Assembly: GCA_964477295.1 (NCBI GenBank)
Contig: CAYZEZ010000054.1
Coordinates: forward strand, 1 to 20,261
DNA length: 20,261 nucleotides
Origin: CAYZEZ01 sp964477295
Lineage (GTDB): Bacteria > Bacteroidota > Bacteroidia > Bacteroidales > SM23-62
Direction: 5' to 3'
Made by a program: the position numbers and the translations under genes. Positions 16,249-20,261 of this stretch are shown here, piece after piece. Position 1 is the first letter of the stretch. Every line of letters begins with the position of its first letter. Below the pieces are notes generated by a model. That model had not been told where the DNA came from and did no database searches. It saw nothing but the letters and a program-made list of their open reading frames with translations.

Positions 16249-16420
16249 TGGAGAAGGATTTTCGGAGAAGGATTTGCCCCTGAAACAGGGTTTTTCGCAG
16301 AAATGTCATTTTTCAAGCACTTAATTATCAGCTACTTATAAATCGAGAGCATTGTTCATAATCATGAGGTCCCGGTTTCCCCGAGTACTCGGGAGGACAG
16401 GCAACTCCCGGTCTCGCTAC
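16249..16420 (+). pseudogene. Right end of element 2 with disrupted tRNA 3' fragment (attR)
   Basis: It starts with the same 33 bases as 13385-13417, including two GGAGAAGGATTT copies (16250-16261, 16264-16275). A short terminator-like hairpin follows (CCCTG-AAA-CAGGG-TTTTT). The tRNA fragment then runs from about 16345 to 16420, with TTCATAATCATGAGGTCCCGG and the terminal CAACTCCCGGTCTCGCTAC intact. About 23 bases with a 14-bp palindrome split its T-loop. What follows (from 16421) differs from the sequence after the two other copies and has its own terminator, as expected for the displaced original 3' end of the tRNA. Confidence 0.7.
16380..16393. repeat. Perfect 14-bp palindrome inserted in the tRNA fragment
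   Basis: CCCGAGTACTCGGG is a perfect palindrome. Together with its neighbours, about 23 bases interrupt the T-loop between TT and CAAC. The same site is uninterrupted at 8305-8312 and in the copy at 13486-13537. Confidence 0.85.
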
Positions 16421-16424
16421 AAGG

Positions 16425-16458
16425 AAAAAGCCTTGCACGATAGTGCTTGGCTTTTTTT
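16425..16458 (+). terminator. Intrinsic terminator after the last tRNA fragment
   Basis: AAAAAGCC (16425-16432) pairs with GGCTTTTT (16449-16456), and an inner GCAC pairs with GTGC (two T-T mismatches between), followed by a T-tract. It has no similarity to the two GGAGAAGGATTT terminators. It is therefore probably the ancestral tRNA terminator, pushed about 8 kb away by the insertions. Confidence 0.75.
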
Positions 16459-16472
16459 AAGGTAGTGTTCCA

Positions 16473-16498
16473 ATTAGTGTTTCTGATAAAACACTAAT
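16473..16498. terminator. Stem-loop after the DUF4143 ATPase gene
   Basis: ATTAGTGTTT (16473-16482) is perfectly complementary to AAACACTAAT (16489-16498) with a 6-base loop. It begins 17 bases past the stop of the minus-strand ATPase gene and probably ends or protects its transcript. There is no T-tract in that direction. Confidence 0.5.
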
Positions 16499-16514
16499 CA
16501 AAATGATCGATTGT

Positions 16515-17690
16515 TCAAATAAAGGTACCAGTCAGTTCGGAAAGTTCAGTCCACCCCAGAATTTTTGCAACACTTCTGCTATGTCCTGATCTGCCGCCAT
16601 AAACCAGGTAAAAATTATCTTCTGGTAAGCCGGAAAGCCTCCGGTAATATTCAAGACCCTTAAAAAAGTCTGACGTAATAGTAGTCCCTGATTTAATTTC
16701 TATTACCTTTTCAGTATCCCCCATTTGCATAATGCAGTCAATTTCATTCCCTGTATTATCTCTCCAGAAATATAGTCGTGATTGCCGGATTTGATTGAAG
16801 TTTGACTTCATCAACTCAGTAAAAATCAGGTTCTCAAACAAGGAACCCCTGAGGAAATGTCGCGAAACATCCTCATAACGGTTAATTCCCAGCAAGGAGC
16901 AAACAAGTCCTGTATCAAAGAAATACATCCTGGGACTTTTAATAAGTCGCTTGTTGTAGTTCTTTGTATACGGACGAATAAAAAATACGATAAAACTGGC
17001 TTCCAGGATGGAAAACCAATTTTTAACCGTTTTCTGATCGACACCCAGTTCATTTGAAATAGATGTAAAGTTGATAATCTGCCCAATGCGACCTGCCGCA
17101 ATTTCTAGAAAAGTTTTAAAAAGGGTCAGATTCATTATGTTTGAAATATTGCGTACATCTCTCTCCAGGTAGGTCTGAATGTAGGATGGGTAAAAATCAG
17201 GTGAGGCTATTTTCTTATCGTAAATTCTGGGATATGAGCCATTAAAAATGTACCTCTCATAATTTTTTGGCAGAAGTTTTTCCGATTCAAGTTCATCAAT
17301 AGAAAATGGCAAAAGGTTTACAATTGCCACTCTTCCTGCCAGACTTTGAGAGATCTTTTCCATGAGCAGGAAATTTTGTGAACCGGTTATAATGAATTGG
17401 CCGGTTTTTGAATGCTCATCAACAATTCCCTGGATGTAGGAGAACAATTCAGGCACATATTGAATTTCGTCAATAATTACGCCTTTTTCAAATCTATCCA
17501 GAAAGTGCCTGGGATCACTTTGAGCAAACGACCGGGAATCCGGCATTTCAAGATTTACATAATCATATGTTGGGAAGCACATCTTTGAAAGTGTTGTTTT
17601 ACCACTTTGCCTGGGTCCGGTTATGCTGATTACCGGAAACTTGCCCGCAAGTCGTGTAATGTTTTTTCCTACTAATCGATCTATCATCAT
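16515..17690 (-). CDS. AAA ATPase with C-terminal DUF4143 domain
   Basis: The 391-residue protein has an N-terminal AAA-type ATPase with Walker A GPRQSGKTT (25-33), Walker B GVIIDEIQ (Asp74-Glu75) and a sensor-like FIITGSQN (about 98-105). A winged-helix-like middle is followed by the DUF4143 region. That region has the arrangement GSLFENLIFTEL ... FWRDNTGNEIDCIM ... KVIEIKSG, which looks like a PD-(D/E)xK nuclease-type core. Full family length, no damage seen. These proteins are common and often transferred, and their cellular role is not settled; links to toxin-antitoxin or mobile DNA functions are suggested by context only. The gene lies between the last tRNA fragment and an orphan GGAGAAGGATTT, so it may be the cargo of a third, decayed element. 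Confidence 0.88.
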   Translation of the reverse strand: MMIDRLVGKNITRLAGKFPVISITGPRQSGKTTLSKMCFPTYDYVNLEMPDSRSFAQSDPRHFLDRFEKGVIIDEIQYVPELFSYIQGIVDEHSKTGQFIITGSQNFLLMEKISQSLAGRVAIVNLLPFSIDELESEKLLPKNYERYIFNGSYPRIYDKKIASPDFYPSYIQTYLERDVRNISNIMNLTLFKTFLEIAAGRIGQIINFTSISNELGVDQKTVKNWFSILEASFIVFFIRPYTKNYNKRLIKSPRMYFFDTGLVCSLLGINRYEDVSRHFLRGSLFENLIFTELMKSNFNQIRQSRLYFWRDNTGNEIDCIMQMGDTEKVIEIKSGTTITSDFFKGLEYYRRLSGLPEDNFYLVYGGRSGHSRSVAKILGWTELSELTGTFI

Positions 17691-18193
17691 GGTTTACAAT
17701 ATAGGAATATAATTCCGGATATGTAAAGATAGATTAAATTCCCCAGTAATTCAAATTTCAAGGCAGTTGAATGGTTTAAAGGGAATAGTCCTCAGAATAA
17801 ATATGCATGGAGAAGGATTTACACTATTTAGGGCAATAGAATAATGATATAGCAAATTCCGGTGTAATTGGAATCTCCACTGTCTATAATGAAAAGACTT
17901 CAATTTGTCATCAATAACTTACAGCCCCATTCTCTTTTGTCTTACACCGAATTACTGAATTGATTACAAATATAAAAGCCATTCCCCTACAGCCGGACGT
18001 ATATTTTAAATATAATTTGGACTGATATATAATTATCACCTGTAATAATTCAGAACTATTTAAGATTTATTAGATCTACTAATAATTTATCAGAAAATTA
18101 TTATAAATCTAAATGCCACACTTAAACAATATCTCTGGCAAATACCTCTCAAGCATCTCATCAATTCTCCAATTAACTCTCAAAAAAAAAAGC
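17691..18193. other. AT-rich non-coding region with an orphan GGAGAAGGATTT
   Basis: These 503 bases hold no convincing gene. One exact copy of the element-end 12-mer lies at 17810-17821, without a tRNA fragment after it. An 8-bp inverted pair, CGGTGTAA (17861-17868) and TTACACCG (17942-17949), lies downstream. The last part is the leader of the adhesin gene and includes an A-tract at 18182-18191. Confidence 0.6.
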
Positions 18194-20261
18194 ATGAAAG
18201 AATTACACCACTTTACAAAATCTATGATCATAGGATTATTATCCATCATGATCTGCTCCCTATCAGCAAATGCACAGTCGGACTTAATCGAGTTTACCAG
18301 CACTTCATTATCATGGTCAGAAAATGGACATTCTTTCACCAGGTCAGGTGAAGGATATATATGGACCAGTCCTGTTGTGAGTTCACCGAATTCGTTTGGT
18401 TGTAACAGTTCATATGGTACGTGCCAGGTAGATAAATCGTTAAATCCAATGGAAATAAAATCCATGTACCTGGTAGGTGGCTGGGCTGGTTTCCAGGTAT
18501 CAGTCAAAGGCCTTAATGCTTCAAATACGGTGCTCTATAGTCAGACACTAAGCATTTCCGGCTCCTTTGCAAAATACTCATTTTCCGGCTGGACAGGTGT
18601 TAATAAAATACAAGTAATCGGAGTAAGTAATGGTTGGTTTGTTGTGGATGATATAGAATATATTCCTCAAAATGTTGCTCCTTCAAATATCTCAATTGAC
18701 AATAATGTGGTATCAGACGGAGACCCTTCAGGAACAAGTGTAGGTACCCTTTCAACAGTTGATTCAGAAGATGCCGGGGGACATACCTATTCAATGGCCA
18801 CAGGCGGCACAGATAATGCAAGCTTTGAAATTGTCGGAAGTGCACTAAAAACAAAATTTGCCGCCGATTATGCGACAAAAAACAGTTACAGTATAAAGAT
18901 AAGAAGCACAGATGACGGTAGCCTCTATTATGATAAGGATTTTACAATTACTGTAAATCCTCCGGTTACTCCGGGAACTTTATGGGAAGGCCCAAGACTA
19001 ACATTCACAAAGGCTAATTCTGCTGATTGGACCATGGAGGCTAACCAGGACAGAATTACTGATAATGTTTGGATAACCCGCCAGAATAATGAAGGGCTTT
19101 TCAATATTAAGAATGAATCCAGCTTTAATTACATTGATAGTCCTACTGATACAGAATGGTCATACGGTACCCTGGATAATTATTCTTCACTTACATATGT
19201 AAATTGGGTGGATTTATCTTCTTGGGCGCCTCCTACAATGGTTGGGAAAGAGGCTGTAGTGCATTTGATCACTGACAATATCTACATTGGAATTAAATTC
19301 CTTTCGTGGAGTAGTGGCGGCTCAGGAGGTGGTTTTTCTTACGAACGGACAACCGACGTAACAGTTCCTGAAGTTCCAACACTTAGCACCGCAGCTGTCA
19401 GCGACATTACTTCGACAACGGCCACCGGTAATGGAAATATTACAGACATGGGAAATCCTGATCCTACCCAACATGGCGTTTGTTGGAGTACTTCTACCGG
19501 ACCAATAATAAGCGGCTCAAAAACAGAAGAGGGCATCCCTTCCGGAACTGGAGCATTCACCTCATCTATGACAGGGTTGCTGGCAAATACAACATATTAT
19601 GTCCGCTCATATGCCACTAATACGGAAGGAACAGCATATGGTAATGAAGTATCATTTACTACATTGAAAACGGCAGTGACCATTACCGGAACCTTCGTGG
19701 TGAATAATAAAATCTACAATGGAAATACAGTGGCGCTCATTGAAACCAATAATTTGATTCTTACTGGAGTAGCCGGTGGTGATGATGTATCTCTTAGCAA
19801 TGTAATATTAGCATTTGCAAGTGAAAATATTGGAACATCCATTTCAGTCAGCATTAGCAGCGCAGAATTAAGCGGTACAGATGCAGGGAATTACACATTA
19901 TCATTGGCAGGTGCACCAACTGCAACGGCAGATATTAGTGCCAGGGAGCTGACCGTCACAGGAGCCACTGTTGCCAGTAAAGAGTACGACGGCAATACAG
20001 ATGCAACGATTAGCGGAGCTGCTCTAAGTGGCGTATTAAGCGGTGAGACAGTCAGCCTTGACGATGCTGCTGCAGGAGTCTTTGCACAAAAGGATATTGG
20101 AACAGCAATCGCAGTTTCAAGCACTATGAGTATCAGCGGAGTTGATGCAGGTAACTACACTATCACTCAGCCTTCAGGACTTTCTGCCGATATCACAGCT
20201 ATTGAACTGACCGTCACAGGAGCCTCTGCTGCCGCAAAAGTGTACGACGGCAATACAGATG
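18194..20261 (+). CDS. Large secreted repeat adhesin with YDG domains, 3' end outside window
   Basis: The frame is open from the ATG at 18194 to the window edge (689 complete codons). A signal peptide (MKELHHFTKSMIIGLLSIMI to SANAQ|SD) leads into a beta-rich N-terminal domain (about 30-158). A cadherin-like domain (about 161-255, DGDPSGTSVGTLSTVDSED) follows, then a region with tryptophans (260-385), an Fn3-like domain (about 394-490, GVCWST ... YYVRSYATNTEGTAYG) and YDG repeats from about 494. YDG copies two and three are highly similar (LTVTGA, YDGNTDA). Such proteins are large extracellular adhesins in Bacteroidota, often exported by the type IX system through a C-terminal sorting domain not visible here. 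The protein is more Ser/Thr/Gly/Ala-rich than its neighbours. It has no visible partner gene in the window. Confidence 0.88.
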   Translation, partial: MKELHHFTKSMIIGLLSIMICSLSANAQSDLIEFTSTSLSWSENGHSFTRSGEGYIWTSPVVSSPNSFGCNSSYGTCQVDKSLNPMEIKSMYLVGGWAGFQVSVKGLNASNTVLYSQTLSISGSFAKYSFSGWTGVNKIQVIGVSNGWFVVDDIEYIPQNVAPSNISIDNNVVSDGDPSGTSVGTLSTVDSEDAGGHTYSMATGGTDNASFEIVGSALKTKFAADYATKNSYSIKIRSTDDGSLYYDKDFTITVNPPVTPGTLWEGPRLTFTKANSADWTMEANQDRITDNVWITRQNNEGLFNIKNESSFNYIDSPTDTEWSYGTLDNYSSLTYVNWVDLSSWAPPTMVGKEAVVHLITDNIYIGIKFLSWSSGGSGGGFSYERTTDVTVPEVPTLSTAAVSDITSTTATGNGNITDMGNPDPTQHGVCWSTSTGPIISGSKTEEGIPSGTGAFTSSMTGLLANTTYYVRSYATNTEGTAYGNEVSFTTLKTAVTITGTFVVNNKIYNGNTVALIETNNLILTGVAGGDDVSLSNVILAFASENIGTSISVSISSAELSGTDAGNYTLSLAGAPTATADISARELTVTGATVASKEYDGNTDATISGAALSGVLSGETVSLDDAAAGVFAQKDIGTAIAVSSTMSISGVDAGNYTITQPSGLSADITAIELTVTGASAAAKVYDGNTD
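19949..20261 (+). repeat. 258-bp tandem coding repeat (YDG domains)
   Basis: CTGACCGTCACAGGAGCC at 19949-19966 recurs exactly at 20207-20224, a period of 258 bases (86 residues), with TACGACGGCAATACAGATG matching in both units. The high nucleotide identity suggests recent duplication or recombination between units, so copy number may vary between strains or be mis-assembled. Confidence 0.85.

Noticed and set aside
8325..16424. An integrase or transposase gene within the islands
   Set aside because: All sizeable open frames in the region were examined and none shows tyrosine or serine recombinase or DDE transposase motifs.
18109..18507. 132-residue open frame on the minus strand at the start of the adhesin
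   Set aside because: It overlaps the signal peptide and N-terminal domain of the clear + strand gene and has no recognisable features.

Overview
The window looks like a chromosomal segment of an environmental member of the Bacteroidota, probably a Bacteroidales/Marinilabiliales-type organism assembled from a metagenome. The signs are: PD40-OmpA-SPOR envelope proteins, IPT/Kelch surface lipoproteins, a secreted YDG-repeat adhesin, a FucP-type sugar transporter next to a ROK kinase, near absence of Shine-Dalgarno sequences, and TAnnTTTG-type -7 boxes. Taxonomy is inferred from gene content only.

Layout. (a) 1-3228: two tandem paralogous envelope genes on the + strand (the first is cut by the window edge), each with an OmpA-like peptidoglycan-binding domain followed by SPOR-like domains. 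(b) 3364-6063, minus strand: ROK-family sugar kinase, FGHS-type MFS permease upstream of it, and a tiny predicted secreted peptide. The gaps in this part are filled with 7-bp tandem repeats that often overlap stop codons. (c) 6246-8027: an MsbA-like ABC exporter. (d) 8251-8324: tRNA with CAU anticodon, probably elongator tRNA-Met. (e) 8325-16424: an AT-richer accessory region that appears to be two successive, related mini-islands inserted at this tRNA. Partial tRNA copies (the anticodon arm onward) recur at 13486-13537 and about 16345-16420. A 12-bp motif, GGAGAAGGATTT, marks the inferred element ends and occurs eight times perfectly in the window. Element 1 (about 5.2 kb) carries an AlbA_2/RecG-like regulator (split by an artefactual assembly gap) and a six-IPT plus Kelch lipoprotein. 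Element 2 (about 2.9 kb) carries an autoinhibited-type Fic protein with an AbiEi-like N-terminus and a pRiA4b ORF-3-like protein. A four-copy, exactly 24-bp-spaced repeat lies in front of the Fic gene. No integrase is visible. (f) 16515-17690: AAA ATPase/DUF4143 gene between the last tRNA fragment and an orphan copy of the 12-mer, possibly a decayed third unit. (g) 18194 to the end: the start of a large secreted repeat adhesin, open at the window edge.

The most interesting signal is the tRNA-anchored tandem integrase-less islands with their shared 12-bp end motif. Second are the 24-bp iterons before the Fic gene, and third the 7-bp TGA-containing arrays at gene ends. The 100-N gap at 9836-9935 is flanked by identical 55-bp sequences. 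Collapsing them restores one intact reading frame, so the gap is probably not real.
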